From assembly GCA_016706405.1 (NCBI GenBank), contig JADJJT010000002.1, positions 248,001-312,000 of the forward strand: a stretch of DNA of 64,000 nucleotides, read 5' to 3'. Positions 24,698-34,391 of this stretch are shown here, piece by piece (the first letter of the stretch is position 1; each line of letters opens with the position of its first letter). The notes under the pieces are model-generated. The model saw only the letters and a program-made list of their open reading frames with translations. It made no database searches and was not told where the DNA came from. The DNA is from Sphingobacteriales bacterium (GTDB lineage: Bacteria > Bacteroidota > Bacteroidia > Chitinophagales > UBA2359). The translations under genes and the position numbers were made by a program.

Positions 24698-27093
24698 ATA
24701 CGCCAACTATAACCCCTACCCCACCCACTGAGCCACCGCAAACTATTACTACACCCGTAGAACCAACTCCACCCGCCGAGCCAGAACTAATAAGAGGTGC
24801 TACCCCCCAACTTAAAGGGCTTAGCGTAAAAGGCAAAATTGACTTAGGAACTACAACAGACAAGCAACAAAACAACGCTGCGGGCGAACGCAAACGCAAA
24901 AGAAAACGCAAGCGTATTGTTAAACCCATTGAACCCGACACAGTTAGCGGCGCAGTTTCAGTAGATGGTAGCGGGCAAAATGTCGAAACCGGCGCTCGTG
25001 TTAAAAAGGAGCTGATTAAAAAAGCTAACCGCCAACAACCGCAGCAGCAAAACCGTCCTAATAATACCGGCGATAGTAATACTTCCAACAACAACGCCGG
25101 AGCTGGAAATGCAAATTATGGTGGTGGGCGTAATAAAAAGAAAGGTAAATCGCAAGGTGAGAATGGAATTTCTGACCGCGATGTCACAGACAAAATGCGC
25201 ATTACCATTACTAAAATCGGTACCGGACGCGGTGGAGGTCGCAGCCAAAAAGCTAAACAACAAAAAAAACAACGCCGCGAAGAAGAAATCAAGCAACGCG
25301 AAATGGCCGAACAGGCCGAAACAAAAATTTTGCGCGTTACCGAGTTTATCACAGCCAGCGAATTAGCCAAATTAATGGATGTAACCGTCTCGGAAATTAT
25401 AACAGCATGCTTTACCTTAGGCCACATGATTTCAATAAACCAACGCTTAGATGCCGAATTAATTGAAATTGTAGCCGCCGAGTTTGATTTTGAAGTAGAA
25501 TTTATAACCATCGCCGAAGAAGACGATGCCTTTAGTGAAGAAGAAGAAGAAGACCCCAACGAACTTATGGCCCGACCACCTATTGTAACCATCATGGGGC
25601 ACGTTGACCACGGTAAAACATCATTGCTTGACTACATACGCAGCGCCAACGTAGTAGCCGGAGAAATGGGTGGCATAACCCAACACATAGGCGCTTATGA
25701 AGTAACTACCAAAGACGGCGGCCAAATTACTTTTTTAGATACACCCGGCCACGAAGCTTTTACCGCCATGCGCGCACGTGGTGCTAAAGTAACAGATATT
25801 GCCGTGATTGTAATTGCTGCCGACGACAGTATAATGCCTACCACCCGCGAAGCCATAAGTCATGCACAAGCAGCTGGCGTACCCATGATATTTGCCTTTA
25901 ATAAAATGGATAAACCCGAAGCTAATGCCGAACGCATACGCGAACAATTAGCAAATATGGACTTGTTAGTAGAAGAATGGGGTGGCAAATACCAAACCCA
26001 AGAAATATCAGCAAAAAAAGGCACCGGTGTAAACGAACTCTTAGACAAAATTTTGCTCGAGGCCGAAATGCTCGAACTAAAAGCAAATCCCAACCGGATG
26101 GCCGTAGGCGCAATTATTGAAGCATCATTAGACCGCGGACGTGGTTATGTATCTACCGTATTAGTGCAAAGCGGCACCTTAAAAGTGGGCAATGTAATAA
26201 TGGCAGGCTCTTATTTCGGAAAAGTAAAAGCAATGTTTAACGAGCGCGGTGCTAAAGTAACAAAAGCAGGCCCATCAACACCCGTTACCGTTTTGGGCTT
26301 TAACGGCGCACCTACCGCCGGCGACCGTATGCGCGTAATGGCCACCGAAAGTGACGCAAAAGAAATTGCTACCCGCCGCGAACAAATTTTGCGCGAACAA
26401 GCACAACGCACCAAAAAACATATTACCCTCGACGAAATTGGCCGCCGTTTAGCTTTAGGCACCTTCAAAGAATTAAACCTAATAGTGAAAGGAGACGTGG
26501 ACGGCTCGGTAGAAGCCCTTTGCGATTCGCTGCAAAAATTATCAACCGAAGAAGTTCAAGTGCGCATTATTCACAAAGGTGTAGGCGCAATCATAGAAAG
26601 TGACGTTTTATTAGCCAGCGCCTCCGATGCTATTATTATTGGCTTCCATGTGCGGCCAGTGCCAACCGCCCGCAAAAAGGCCGAACAAGAAAGTATTGAT
26701 ATTCGTTTGTACAGTATTATATACGAAACCATCAACGAAATAAAAGCAGCTATGGAAGGCCTGCTTGAACCTAAATTTGAAGAACGTTTTGTATGTAATA
26801 TTGAGGTGCGCGAAGTGTTTAAAATTACTAAAGAAGGCAGAATAGGCACAGTTGCCGGATGCTTTGTTACCGAAGGTAAAGTTGCCCGCGACACCAAAAT
26901 ACGCTTAGTGCGCGATAGTGTCGTTGTTTATACCGGCGAAATAGAATCCTTGCGCCGCTACAAAGACGAAGTCAAAGAAGTAATGCCCGGCCAAGAATGT
27001 GGCATTAGTATTAAAAACTTTAATGATGTTAAAGTAGGCGACTTCATTGAAGGCTATGAAGAAATAGCTATTAAACGCACCTTAGGCAAGTAA
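24628..27093 (+). CDS. infB: Translation initiation factor IF-2, 3' part with the GTPase core
   Basis: The frame is open from just after the A9 run; the first ATG in it is at 25195 (MRITITKIGTGRG). It carries the rest of the basic linker (RKRKRKRKRIV), a second IF2_N-type segment (about 25330-25500) and the G domain. G motifs are GHVDHGKTS (from 25597), DTPGHEAF and NKMD. Domains II-IV follow, including GAIIEASLDRGRG and the C-terminal GQECGISIKNFNDVKVGD. Together with the 5' part the intact protein would have about 1114 residues, near the Bacteroidota norm. IF-2 brings initiator tRNA to the 30S subunit. Without restored reading frame a start at 25195 would lack the N-terminal domain. Confidence 0.9.
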   Translation, partial: KTPNDQTKEKPDQDKQKQLVLPLDTPTITPTPPTEPPQTITTPVEPTPPAEPELIRGATPQLKGLSVKGKIDLGTTTDKQQNNAAGERKRKRKRKRIVKPIEPDTVSGAVSVDGSGQNVETGARVKKELIKKANRQQPQQQNRPNNTGDSNTSNNNAGAGNANYGGGRNKKKGKSQGENGISDRDVTDKMRITITKIGTGRGGGRSQKAKQQKKQRREEEIKQREMAEQAETKILRVTEFITASELAKLMDVTVSEIITACFTLGHMISINQRLDAELIEIVAAEFDFEVEFITIAEEDDAFSEEEEEDPNELMARPPIVTIMGHVDHGKTSLLDYIRSANVVAGEMGGITQHIGAYEVTTKDGGQITFLDTPGHEAFTAMRARGAKVTDIAVIVIAADDSIMPTTREAISHAQAAGVPMIFAFNKMDKPEANAERIREQLANMDLLVEEWGGKYQTQEISAKKGTGVNELLDKILLEAEMLELKANPNRMAVGAIIEASLDRGRGYVSTVLVQSGTLKVGNVIMAGSYFGKVKAMFNERGAKVTKAGPSTPVTVLGFNGAPTAGDRMRVMATESDAKEIATRREQILREQAQRTKKHITLDEIGRRLALGTFKELNLIVKGDVDGSVEALCDSLQKLSTEEVQVRIIHKGVGAIIESDVLLASASDAIIIGFHVRPVPTARKKAEQESIDIRLYSIIYETINEIKAAMEGLLEPKFEERFVCNIEVREVFKITKEGRIGTVAGCFVTEGKVARDTKIRLVRDSVVVYTGEIESLRRYKDEVKEVMPGQECGISIKNFNDVKVGDFIEGYEEIAIKRTLGK

Positions 27094-27128
27094 GTAGCAA
27101 ACCATCCGGAAAAATTAGACCACATCTC

Positions 27129-27154
27129 CGGCAATCTGAAATAAACGATTGCCG
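27129..27154. terminator. Hairpin between convergent infB and pyk
   Basis: CGGCAATC (27129-27136) and GATTGCCG (27147-27154) are perfectly complementary around a 10-base loop, followed by CCTTTCT. It lies in the 66-base convergent spacer. Confidence 0.5.
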
Positions 27155-27159
27155 CCTTT

Positions 27160-28611
27160 CTATCTGATTTCGGTAATTTTAACGGTATTGGTTTTACCCT
27201 TTTCACTTAGGGGCATACTTAGGGTATTTATCACTAAATCGTTGCGACGAATTAAATCGTTGTCACGCAAAACTTGATGCACATCAAGAACAGTGCTGTC
27301 AGTTCCTTCATCTCGGTTGTAATAAAAAGCAGTTACACCCCAAACAAGGCTAACGGCATTTAGCAAATCCCGGTTAGGTGTAAAAATATAGGTATGTGCT
27401 TCGGGTCTAAAACTCGATATTTTAAAGGCAGTGTAGCCCGAATGGGTCATGCCTATAATGCAGCGGGCACCTAATTGTTGCGCAATTTTTGCAGCATTAT
27501 AACACACAACATCGGCAAAATAATAATCATTGCCATCGCGTTCGGGTTCGTTAAACTTGCCGTAAATAACTTTACTTGGATTCATTTCAATTTCTTGAAT
27601 TATGCGAACAAAATGGTCAATAACCCTAACGGGGTGCTTGCCCATAGCTGTTTCGCCACTCAACATTAAGGCATCGGCACCATCAAAAACGGCATTGGCT
27701 ACGTCGTTTACTTCGGCGCGCGTGGGCGAGGGGTTGTCAATCATGCTTTCCATCATTTGGGTGGCAATAATTACAGGTTTAGCGGCTTTTAGGCATTTGC
27801 GCACCAATTCTTTTTGCAAAATAGGCACTTGTTCTATGGGTAGCTCAACGCCAAGGTCGCCGCGGGCAATCATTACGGCATCGGTTTTTTCGATAATGGC
27901 GTCGGCATTTTTAATAGCCTCGGGGCGCTCCATTTTGGCTATAACCCTTGCCGGATGATTTTTAAACTGTATGATGCCTTTGAGTTTGCTAATATCTTCG
28001 GCTGACCGTACAAACGAAAGCGCAATCCAGTTAACGGGTTTTGTTAAAATAAATTCAATGTCGGCATTATCTTTTTCGGTAAAGCACGAGGTGCTAAGTG
28101 CCGAATCCGGAAGATTAACACCTTTGTTAGCTTTAATAATACCGCCAAACACTACTTCGGTTTCTACAGTCGTGCGGCCATCGGTTTTAAGCACTTTTAA
28201 TTCAATTTTACCATCGTCAATTTTTATCGTGTCACCTGTGCCTACGTCATTTGCCAAAGCCTCGTACGTGCAATACAATATTTTGGGTGTACTAAGTTGC
28301 TCTATTGTGGTGAGCGTAATTTTGTCTTGGGCAAAAATTTCAAAAGGTTTATCGCCCTCTAATTTGCCCAATCGAATTTTGGGGCCTTGCAAATCGGCAA
28401 GTATGGCAACGTGGGTGTTTAAATCGTTGTTGGCTTGTAAAATCCTGTCAATTAGCTGGTCGTGGTAATTGTGGTCGCCATGCGAGAAGTTAAGCCTAAA
28501 AACATCAACACCCGACATGATTAGTGCCTTTATATTTTCTAAAGAGTCGGATGAAGGGCCTAAAGTGGCAATAATTTTGGTGCGGGTTTTTCCGGAAATC
28601 TGTGGATTCAT
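27160..28611 (-). CDS. pyk: Pyruvate kinase
   Basis: A 483-residue enzyme. It begins with the TKIIATLGPSS strand, then MSGVDVFRLNFSHGDH with the substrate-binding Arg and Asn, LADLQGPKIRLG, the active-site MIARGDLGVELP and the monovalent-cation/Mg loops. The C-terminal regulatory-type domain (about 355-475) is complete. The reaction converts phosphoenolpyruvate and ADP to pyruvate and ATP, the last glycolytic step. A -7 element lies at 28644-28651. Confidence 0.96.
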   Translation of the reverse strand: MNPQISGKTRTKIIATLGPSSDSLENIKALIMSGVDVFRLNFSHGDHNYHDQLIDRILQANNDLNTHVAILADLQGPKIRLGKLEGDKPFEIFAQDKITLTTIEQLSTPKILYCTYEALANDVGTGDTIKIDDGKIELKVLKTDGRTTVETEVVFGGIIKANKGVNLPDSALSTSCFTEKDNADIEFILTKPVNWIALSFVRSAEDISKLKGIIQFKNHPARVIAKMERPEAIKNADAIIEKTDAVMIARGDLGVELPIEQVPILQKELVRKCLKAAKPVIIATQMMESMIDNPSPTRAEVNDVANAVFDGADALMLSGETAMGKHPVRVIDHFVRIIQEIEMNPSKVIYGKFNEPERDGNDYYFADVVCYNAAKIAQQLGARCIIGMTHSGYTAFKISSFRPEAHTYIFTPNRDLLNAVSLVWGVTAFYYNRDEGTDSTVLDVHQVLRDNDLIRRNDLVINTLSMPLSEKGKTNTVKITEIR

Positions 28612-28643
28612 GGTTGTTTAGTTATATTGTTATTATTAAAGAA

Positions 28644-28651
28644 CAAAATTA
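28644..28651 (-). promoter_or_regulatory. -7 element for pyk
   Basis: CAAAATTA on the + strand (TAATTTTG on the coding strand), 33 bases before the pyk start codon. Confidence 0.45.
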
Positions 28652-28745
28652 AGTATAAAAAGGCTGCTTGGGTGCTAAAAATTTTTTTCAACATGGTAAA
28701 AAAAACGCCCTTAATAATAAACTCCTTAGTTTAGCCTAAACAAAG

Positions 28746-28753
28746 TATTTTTG
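28746..28753 (+). promoter_or_regulatory. -7 element (TATTTTTG) for the membrane protein at 28805
   Basis: TAnnTTTG match, 52 bases before the start codon. Confidence 0.4.
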
Positions 28754-28804
28754 TGCCGTTTATTGCGAAGGTAAGAACAAGCAATAATTTAAGCTATACA
28801 AGTT

Positions 28805-30724
28805 ATGTCTTTTAATTTCCTTAATCAACGACAAGCGCTGTTTAGCGTTTTAGCTCTTATTGCCATTGTTTTTATTTGCGCTGCTATTTATTTTGACCGA
28901 TGGCGGCTAAACATGCTACAACCCAGTGATGCGTTGGGTTACTATGTTTATTTACCCGCGTATTTTATCCATAACGATTTAAACAATTTAAAACAAACGC
29001 ACCACGCAGGGTTAAGTCGTATTGATGGTTACCAAGCACACCCTAATTTACATACCAACGAGCCAATTGATTATGGGAATACCACGTACATAAACGGCAA
29101 TCAGGTAATACAATATACGATGGGGGTTGCAATGCTAAACTTGCCATTTTTTGCAGTTGGCCACGCTATTGCTCATTTGGGCGGGTTTACTGCCGACGGG
29201 TTTTCAGCGCCATACTTACTGGCCATGTATTTGGCTAATATTTTTTATATTTTATTGGGTTTGTGGGCTTTGTTTTGGGTGCTAAAACCGCTTGTTGGGC
29301 ATAATATTGCTTTATGGAGCATACTTAGCATAGCGTTTGTTACTAATTTGTTTTACTTTGCTACCTACAATGCCGCTATGGCACATGGTTATTTGTTTAC
29401 CCTTTGGGCGTGGCTGCTTTACGCAACACCAAGGCTTTACCAAAGTTTTTCGTATAAATATGCAGTTTTAGTGGGGGTATGTGTAGGTTTTATTGCATTA
29501 ATTAGGCCAACAGAGGCGGTGGCTATTTTTGTACCTGTATTATATGGTGTTACAAATTGGCAATCGCTTAAAAATAGGTTTATTTGGGCGCTGCAAAATT
29601 GGAGCTTGGTTGTTTTAGCCATATTTGTTGCTTTTATAGTGTGGACTCCGCAGTTATGCCTATGGAAAGCCTATACCGGAAAATGGCTTTTTTATAGCTA
29701 TGGGCAACAGGGTTTTAACTTTTTAAAACCACAAATATTGAATGGCCTTTTTGCTTTTGGCAACGGATGGTTAGTATATACTCCCATTTTTTTAATTGCT
29801 GCTTGGGGTGCCTGGTATATGTATAGGCAAAAGAATGGTTTTTTAGGGCCTTTATTAGTTATTTTTCCGATAACGGTTTACGCAAATTATAGTTGGTGGT
29901 GCTGGCAATACATAAACGGTTTTGGCTCGCGCCCAATGATAGATATTTACGCCCTTTTAGCCATTCCCTTAGCTTTAACCTTACAAAAAGGCATAAAATT
30001 ACCCTTTTGGCGTTGGCCCTTACTTGCTTTTTGGGTGCTTTGCTTATGGCTAAACTTGTTTACCACCTACCAGTTTTATTTAGACCTTCAATTTACCGAA
30101 GCCTCCAATCCGGCATTTTTTTGGGCATCGTTGGGCAAAACAAAACTAAGCAATAACGACTTAATTGCCTTCGATACAGGCCGTTTTCAGCCCGACTCTA
30201 CCCAACTGAAATTTGTAAAAAACATAGCCACTGTTGATTTTGAAACACCCGATGTTCCACCCGCTATTACCGACACAGTAAAAGCAATATCCGGAGAAAA
30301 ATTTGCCGTTCTAAGCCCACAAACGCCTTTTTCAAAAGGTATTGCCGATACCTTAAAAAATTTGCTCGATATAAACTCAATTGCAGGTAATGACAACAAA
30401 CAAACTTATTACGTTAAAATTAACTGTCAGGTTTATTTGCCTCAAAAAGAGCATAGTATATACAAAATGAGTATGGTCGTTTTTGAATTACTGCGCAATC
30501 AAAAAAATATAGTTTGGCAAGGCATTAGGCTGCAAAACAAAATAAGCAATACGCGGCAGGTATTTTATAACCCCGGCAAAACCGGCCTATGGCAAAATGT
30601 TCAATTTTATGTTAAATTGCCAGTATTACAACCAACCGATGAACTAAAACTTTACGGTTGGAATATTGGCGGCGGCCTTGTTTTTATTGACGACCTTCGA
30701 TTAAGCCTTTGGCAAAAACAATAA
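28805..30724 (+). CDS. Large multi-spanning membrane protein, GT-C-glycosyltransferase-like topology
   Basis: A 639-residue protein I cannot name. The first about 430 residues hold roughly eleven membrane segments. A loop after the first segment reads QPSDALGYYVYLPAYFIHNDL, where an acidic residue soon after helix 1 and the aromatic pattern resemble the GT-C (dolichyl/polyprenyl-phosphate sugar transferase) layout. The C-terminal about 200 residues are soluble and look like a beta-rich extracytoplasmic domain (VYLPQKEHSIYKMSMVVFELL). A transferase using lipid-linked sugar is a guess. No neighbour supports a pathway. Confidence 0.55.
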   Translation: MSFNFLNQRQALFSVLALIAIVFICAAIYFDRWRLNMLQPSDALGYYVYLPAYFIHNDLNNLKQTHHAGLSRIDGYQAHPNLHTNEPIDYGNTTYINGNQVIQYTMGVAMLNLPFFAVGHAIAHLGGFTADGFSAPYLLAMYLANIFYILLGLWALFWVLKPLVGHNIALWSILSIAFVTNLFYFATYNAAMAHGYLFTLWAWLLYATPRLYQSFSYKYAVLVGVCVGFIALIRPTEAVAIFVPVLYGVTNWQSLKNRFIWALQNWSLVVLAIFVAFIVWTPQLCLWKAYTGKWLFYSYGQQGFNFLKPQILNGLFAFGNGWLVYTPIFLIAAWGAWYMYRQKNGFLGPLLVIFPITVYANYSWWCWQYINGFGSRPMIDIYALLAIPLALTLQKGIKLPFWRWPLLAFWVLCLWLNLFTTYQFYLDLQFTEASNPAFFWASLGKTKLSNNDLIAFDTGRFQPDSTQLKFVKNIATVDFETPDVPPAITDTVKAISGEKFAVLSPQTPFSKGIADTLKNLLDINSIAGNDNKQTYYVKINCQVYLPQKEHSIYKMSMVVFELLRNQKNIVWQGIRLQNKISNTRQVFYNPGKTGLWQNVQFYVKLPVLQPTDELKLYGWNIGGGLVFIDDLRLSLWQKQ

Positions 30725-30751
30725 CTGCGTAAAATATGTTTATTTAGGCAT

Positions 30752-30759
30752 TAAATTTG
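30752..30759 (+). promoter_or_regulatory. -7 element (TAAATTTG) for the serine hydrolase gene
   Basis: TAnnTTTG match, 112 bases before the preferred start at 30872. Confidence 0.4.
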
Positions 30760-30871
30760 TGCTAATCTGAACAATAAATACAACAGGAGGCGATTTTTTC
30801 AGTTTGACGATGCCCTCCTTCTATTATTATTCATGGCAGGTTTTGTTTGTGCTCCATTTTATTTTATCCGG

Positions 30872-32065
30872 ATGAAAATTAAAGGCTTACTACAACGGTT
30901 TATATTATCCGGAGGGTTTAATATTATGCTGCTTTTATCCGGATGGTTTACCTTAAACCCCCAGTCGTTAAAAGCACAATCTTCAGAAGTGCTAAAACCC
31001 CTTATTGACCGCATTGTAACCGACTACTGCAAAGACAAATACACCCAGGCAATAGCTGTTGGCATTATTGACGACACCTGCCATTATCAATATTTTTACG
31101 GTCAAATTTTACCCACACACCATACACCTGCCAATGGTAATACCGTGTTTCATATAGGCTCGCTAAGCAAAATAATTACCACCGCCTTGTTGGCGCAATT
31201 AGAGGCCGCCGGCGTACTACAAAAAACCGATACGATTACCCAATACCTACCCGACTCGGTTGCTGCCAACCCCGCCTTGAAAAATATTACCCTACTACAA
31301 TTAGCTACGCACACATCGGGGCTACCCAAAGAGCCGGGCAATATTGCACAAACACTTACCAACCCAAATAACGCCTACGAAAACTATACCCTAACCGACT
31401 TATATGCTTATTTAAAAACCTATACCCCCTCAAAAAACACTGCTAACGACAATAAATGGTACAAAAATAAACGGAGAAAAAACCAACCTGCAAACCAATT
31501 CAAGTACTCACATTTAGGCATTGGCTTGTTGGGGCAACTACTGCAAAATGCCACAGGGCAAACTTACAACGAACTGCTAAAACAATACTTACTGCAACCT
31601 TTTGCCATGCAATTTACCTTTGTAAACCCCAACCTTAACCTTGAGCAAACAGGGCAGTTAGCACCCGGATTTTCGTTTACAGGCAAACAACAACCACCTT
31701 TTTTTTACGGTACGGTGGTAGGTGCCGAGGCCGCACGCTCGTGCCTTAACGACCTTATGCAGTTTATACAAGCCTATATGCCGGCAAGCAATAATAATAG
31801 CCACGTTAATAAGGCATTGCAAACTACCCTAAAACCACACTACCTAACAGCAATGCCACATGTTTGGGTAGCCGAGGGATGGTATGTTTTAGACGACGGA
31901 CGAAAAACCACACCGCCTATTATTACCCATAGTGGACGCACTGCTGGTTATAGCAATTATATCGCATTTATTCCCGACCGCAAAATTGGTGTAATTGTGT
32001 TAAGCAATACGGCTACCCGAATGGATGAGTTGGGAATTAATATTTTAGAGCTTATGAGCCGTTAA
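30872..32065 (+). CDS. Serine hydrolase, beta-lactamase class C / penicillin-binding-protein-like
   Basis: A 397-residue protein from the ATG at 30872, giving a signal peptide MKIKGLLQRFILSGGFNIML...LKAQS. An upstream ATG at 30833 would add 13 residues and spoil the signal. The three active-site motifs of the S12 family are present: Ser97-x-x-Lys100 in HIGSLSK, Tyr212 in KYSH and an HSG motif in THSGRTAGYSNY. S12 members include beta-lactamases, D-Ala-D-Ala peptidases and esterases. Exported to the periplasm or anchored there; antibiotic resistance should not be assumed. Confidence 0.85.
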   Translation: MKIKGLLQRFILSGGFNIMLLLSGWFTLNPQSLKAQSSEVLKPLIDRIVTDYCKDKYTQAIAVGIIDDTCHYQYFYGQILPTHHTPANGNTVFHIGSLSKIITTALLAQLEAAGVLQKTDTITQYLPDSVAANPALKNITLLQLATHTSGLPKEPGNIAQTLTNPNNAYENYTLTDLYAYLKTYTPSKNTANDNKWYKNKRRKNQPANQFKYSHLGIGLLGQLLQNATGQTYNELLKQYLLQPFAMQFTFVNPNLNLEQTGQLAPGFSFTGKQQPPFFYGTVVGAEAARSCLNDLMQFIQAYMPASNNNSHVNKALQTTLKPHYLTAMPHVWVAEGWYVLDDGRKTTPPIITHSGRTAGYSNYIAFIPDRKIGVIVLSNTATRMDELGINILELMSR

Positions 32066-32173
32066 GATACTTTTGTTAAGCTTTAATATCTTAAACCTGC
32101 TGGCAAATAAATTTAAGGAGTATGGTTTCGCACTTTATAAAGTAGCAACCTCATAACCTTTAAAAATTACTCG

Positions 32174-32181
32174 TATTTTTG
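32174..32181 (+). promoter_or_regulatory. -7 element (TATTTTTG) only 7 bases from the mqnA start
   Basis: TAnnTTTG ends at 32181 and the ATG begins at 32189. If used, transcription would start at or next to the ATG, giving an almost leaderless mRNA. The T-rich context makes chance possible. Confidence 0.4.
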
Positions 32182-32188
32182 TGCCATC

Positions 32189-32938
32189 ATGATTAGTGTT
32201 TCGGCGGTATCGTACCTAAATACCAAGCCCTTTTTGCTGGGTATTGAGCGGGCAGGCATTGCCCATTTATTTAATATAACACTCGAAATACCTTCAAAAA
32301 CAGCCGAGCGGCTTTGTAATAACGAGGTTGATTTAGCTTTAGTACCCGCCGGCATTTTACCGCAGTTAAACAACCCGCATATAGTAACTAATTATTGCCT
32401 TGGCGCATCCGGACCTGTAAAAACAGTGTGTTTATACAGCTATTGCCCGTTACCACAAATTAAAACAATACTGCTCGATTATCATTCGGCGACATCGGTG
32501 CGATTAGTTCAAATACTGATGCGAAAATATTGGCAATTTTATCCGGAATTTTTACCGGCTCAACCCGGATTTGAATCAGAGATTAAAGGCGATACCGCCG
32601 GGGTAATTATTGGCGACCGTGCAATTGGTCTCGATGCGGTTTATCCTTTTGTTTATGATTTGGCTACAGCATGGCAGCAGTTTACAAATTTACCCTTTGT
32701 ATTTGCTGTTTGGGCAAGTTTAAAGCCATTGCCTAAGCACATTGAGCAAGCATTAAACAAAGCTTTTGCTTTGGGCTTAACTTTAATTCCGGAAGTAGCC
32801 GAGCAATTTAACACAATTTACCCTCTGAACTTCGACATAAAAACTTATTTGCAACAAAATATATCGTACGCTTTTGATGCGCCAAAACAAGAAGCTTTAA
32901 AATTATTTTTACAATGGGTTAAGGAGCTAAAAATTTAA
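32189..32938 (+). CDS. mqnA: Chorismate dehydratase MqnA (futalosine menaquinone pathway)
   Basis: A 249-residue periplasmic-binding-protein-like fold. Signatures are VSAVSYLNTKPFLLGIE at the start, the CNNEVDLALVPAGIL loop, VKTVCLYS, and GVIIGDRAIG. MqnA dehydrates chorismate to 3-[(1-carboxyvinyl)oxy]benzoate, the first step of the futalosine route to menaquinone. The other mqn genes are not in the window, so the route in this organism is inferred from this gene alone. Cytoplasmic; no signal peptide. Confidence 0.88.
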   Translation: MISVSAVSYLNTKPFLLGIERAGIAHLFNITLEIPSKTAERLCNNEVDLALVPAGILPQLNNPHIVTNYCLGASGPVKTVCLYSYCPLPQIKTILLDYHSATSVRLVQILMRKYWQFYPEFLPAQPGFESEIKGDTAGVIIGDRAIGLDAVYPFVYDLATAWQQFTNLPFVFAVWASLKPLPKHIEQALNKAFALGLTLIPEVAEQFNTIYPLNFDIKTYLQQNISYAFDAPKQEALKLFLQWVKELKI

Positions 32939-32996
32939 CACTACAAACTAAAACATCCGGAGGGTAATCTATTGCTTCTTTTAACTTTTCCTTAAT

Positions 32997-34391
32997 TTAG
33001 TTCAGCTCGGTTTTAACTAACCAATAGTTGCGCAATACATACGGAATATAGGCCAAAACTACGGCCAAGGCAACACCAATACCTTGCCAATACCAAGCAC
33101 CCAAAGTGCCAAACAGGGCTAATAATGCCAACGATGCCAACATATTATACGACCGTTGTGTAGCTTTCCCTCTGTAATCTAAAATACCATTAAGCACGAC
33201 TGCAAATGAGGCAGCCAAGACATATAAAACCAAAATTCGCAATACCCACACGCCTTGCCCTATATTGCTTAACGGGTACAAATAGCTCATTATAAAAGGT
33301 GCAAACAACCAAACAATTACCGTAATAAAACCAAATAAGAAGGCGTTAATTAAACATAAACGCAAAAATACTTTTTTTAACCACCATTTTGGCTGCGCAG
33401 CATTAATGCTTCCAAACAAAGGCAAACTTCCCATAGCTAAGGCTTGGCTTATTTGTGGCAACGGCATAAGCAAAAGTTTAGCCGCATTGTATTGGCCAAC
33501 TATATCGGGCGGATGAAAAAAACCAAGTAAAATAATATCGGCTTCGGTAAACAATAAAAAACCAACACTAATTATAAAAAGCGGCAAACTATAGTTGTGT
33601 AATTTCTTTTCTAGCGCTTTAAACTCATTACGTGTATCGTTTGTATTGCGCTTCTGGGGCAGATGGTTGGTAAAAAAGCACATCCGGAGCCAAAAAAATA
33701 CACTTGTTATTGCTGCCAAACCCACTGCTATAGCAAAAGCCCAAAGTAATGCAACCAAATAAGTATCGGGGGGGGTATTGTTTAAAGCCCACCACGCCAA
33801 AGCCCATTTCGCCCCAAACTCAATACTTGTAATAATAAAGACACCAAACAATTTATGCAAGGCTGCCAAAATATTTTTTGCCCACTCTAACACCCCGCCA
33901 AAAAATAATATTACTGCTGCCGGCGCTGCTAACTGTTGCCAATCGTATTGACTATTTTTATAATTTAAAAACCCCAAGCCCCACATTATCAGCAGTAATA
34001 AAACTGTGCTAACTGCACTAAATTTTAATCTTATTTGCAACGATGCCAATAAGGTATTTTTAAGTTGTTCTGTTTGAGTTTTTGCGTTCAATCCGGCAAT
34101 AAAATGCTGGGTAGCCAAATTAATTCCTCCATACGATAAACACAATGCAACAGTAATCCATGACCATAACCAACTCCATAAACCAAAACCATTTGGAAGC
34201 AAGTAGGCAGCAATACTTAAATTGGCAGCATAAAACCCCAAAAAGGCTGCACCTTTGGCTGCAAAACTCCAAGCGGTTTGCAGGGCAACAATCTTTTTGG
34301 TATTATTTTTTTTATGCAGTTGTTGTTGTTCTTCTTCTTGGTTATTATTTGTATTGGCAGCGGTAGTGTTGTCGGTATTATTTTTGCTCAT
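32997..34391 (-). CDS. Polysaccharide flippase family membrane protein
   Basis: A 464-residue protein with about 12 membrane segments after a polar, Asn/Gln/Lys-rich N-terminus (about residues 1-35). The first helix region (LQTAWSFAAKGAAFLGFYAANLSIAAYLLPNGFGLWSWLWSWI) has the 'AAYLLPNGFGLWSW' pattern of Wzx-like exporters. It overlaps the preceding sulfotransferase gene by 14 bases, so the two are co-transcribed and probably translationally coupled. The pair suggests export of a glycan that carries sulfate (inference). Confidence 0.78.
   Translation of the reverse strand: MSKNNTDNTTAANTNNNQEEEQQQLHKKNNTKKIVALQTAWSFAAKGAAFLGFYAANLSIAAYLLPNGFGLWSWLWSWITVALCLSYGGINLATQHFIAGLNAKTQTEQLKNTLLASLQIRLKFSAVSTVLLLLIMWGLGFLNYKNSQYDWQQLAAPAAVILFFGGVLEWAKNILAALHKLFGVFIITSIEFGAKWALAWWALNNTPPDTYLVALLWAFAIAVGLAAITSVFFWLRMCFFTNHLPQKRNTNDTRNEFKALEKKLHNYSLPLFIISVGFLLFTEADIILLGFFHPPDIVGQYNAAKLLLMPLPQISQALAMGSLPLFGSINAAQPKWWLKKVFLRLCLINAFLFGFITVIVWLFAPFIMSYLYPLSNIGQGVWVLRILVLYVLAASFAVVLNGILDYRGKATQRSYNMLASLALLALFGTLGAWYWQGIGVALAVVLAYIPYVLRNYWLVKTELN

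Noticed and set aside
24127..25595. Long antisense open frames (Ser/Val-rich) opposite infB
   Set aside because: They arise from the low-complexity codons of the IF-2 linker, have no promoter or homology and lie opposite a certain gene.
30785..30825. Hairpin AGGAGGC/GCCCTCCT upstream of the serine hydrolase
   Set aside because: It needs a bulged base and a long loop and has no U run; kept out as a likely chance match.
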